Positions 51,297 to 51,533 of a DNA stretch of 51,533 bases are shown here, piece after piece. This DNA is from Paramecium tetraurelia (lineage: Eukaryota; Ciliophora; Oligohymenophorea; Peniculida; Parameciidae). The DNA lies in NCBI RefSeq assembly GCF_000165425.1, contig NW_001799051.1, forward strand, positions 1 through 51,533, written 5' to 3'. Positions within the stretch are counted from its first letter, which is position 1. Each line of letters opens with the position of its first letter. A model generated the notes under the pieces. That model did no database searches, was not told where the DNA came from, and worked only from the letters and a program-made list of their open reading frames with translations. The position numbers and the translations under genes are program-made.

Positions 51297-51533
51297 TTTC
51301 CACAAAAGTATAGTTATTAGTTTGGGACAGAAACTGGAATAGCCTTCTAGAGCTTAGCTTATGCTGATGATGTTTTCTACTTTGTAGAACATAAATTGAC
51401 CCAAAAGTTTGTAATTAAATTATGCTGGTGGAGCTTGCCATGAGGATTGAAAGTTAATAAAGCCAAATCAGAAATATTTTGTTTAAGAGCATAAAGGAAA
51501 AAGGGAATGCCATTGAAGGTATCCCTACAAGTT
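51297..51533 (+). mobile_element. L1-like non-LTR retrotransposon, RT fragment
   Basis: A plus-strand frame reads ...SLAYADDVFYFVEHK at 51351-51395 and, about 20 residues later, GLKVNKAKSEIFCLRA. YADD is the catalytic motif of reverse transcriptase domain 5, and the G-L-K-x-N-x-x-K-S-E block is the next conserved motif of LINE/L1-type reverse transcriptases; the spacing is right. A TGA sits directly before GLKVN where L1-like elements usually have Ser, so this copy is inactive at least in this code. The preceding segment (QFGTETGIAFQS) fits the strand before YADD. The element continues beyond the window; its 5' part probably lies in the desert to the left, but I could not recognise an endonuclease domain. 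Confidence 0.8.

Overview
The window reads as macronuclear DNA of a ciliate, most likely Paramecium or a close relative. Two observations support this. First, TAA and TAG occur inside every convincing reading frame where the protein families expect glutamine or tolerate it, and only TGA ends frames. Second, the frames only close if introns of about 20-34 nt (GTA...TAG, mostly 22-28 nt) are removed. After removing them, each protein I traced end to end has an integral codon count and the expected family length (for example 81 residues for a Costars protein and about 850 for a major vault protein). Standard-code ORF calls on this DNA are nearly all fragments or shadows.

Layout. 1-4.3 kb: long coiled-coil protein (-). 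5.0-7.5 kb: EF-hand-like protein (+). 7.6-8.6 kb: papain-family protein whose catalytic Cys is Tyr (-). 8.7-9.4 kb: uncertain, possibly broken gene (-). 9.4-10.6 kb: STPGR/SHIPPO-like repeat protein (+). 10.7-11.2 kb: SPRY protein (+). 11.2-12.5 kb: Aurora-like kinase (-), divergent from a PP2C phosphatase (+, 12.7-13.7 kb). 13.8-16.8 kb: two tandem membrane RING-H2 paralogues (+), one carrying a CAAACA array. 16.8-18.5 kb: PARN-type deadenylase (-). 18.5-24.7 kb: giant golgin-like coiled coil with a GRIP-like C-terminus (-). 25.0-26.4 kb: SERCA-type calcium pump pseudogene (-). 26.6-29.5 kb: two protein kinases (-). 29.7-30.8 kb: Rad23 (+). 31.3-33.2 kb: Costars/ABRACL protein, aquaporin and a small coiled-coil protein (all -). 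33.4-35.3 kb: decayed multi-RRM Mrd1/RBM19-like pseudogene (+). 35.8-37.1 kb: amino-acid transporter (+). 37.1-38.5 kb: gene remnants. 38.5-41.3 kb: major vault protein (+). 41.3-43.6 kb: degenerate coiled-coil/zinc-finger-like remnants. 43.6-44.9 kb: secreted H-type lectin-domain protein (+). 44.9-51.5 kb: about 6.6 kb with no intact gene; at its right edge is the catalytic part of an L1-like reverse transcriptase.

The genes are ordinary eukaryotic housekeeping, signalling and trafficking functions packed tens to a few hundred bases apart, and I see no operon logic. The most unusual material is (i) the catalytically altered protease and a DFG-to-DFN kinase, (ii) two clear multi-lesion pseudogenes of essential families (SERCA and Mrd1/RBM19), each with a TGA where a sense codon (apparently Gly) is expected, (iii) a Costars gene whose only intron lacks an AG acceptor, and (iv) the retroelement-bearing gene desert at the right end, which looks like retained germline-type DNA. 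I did not find a CRISPR array, a tRNA, an rRNA gene or an obviously new multi-gene system.
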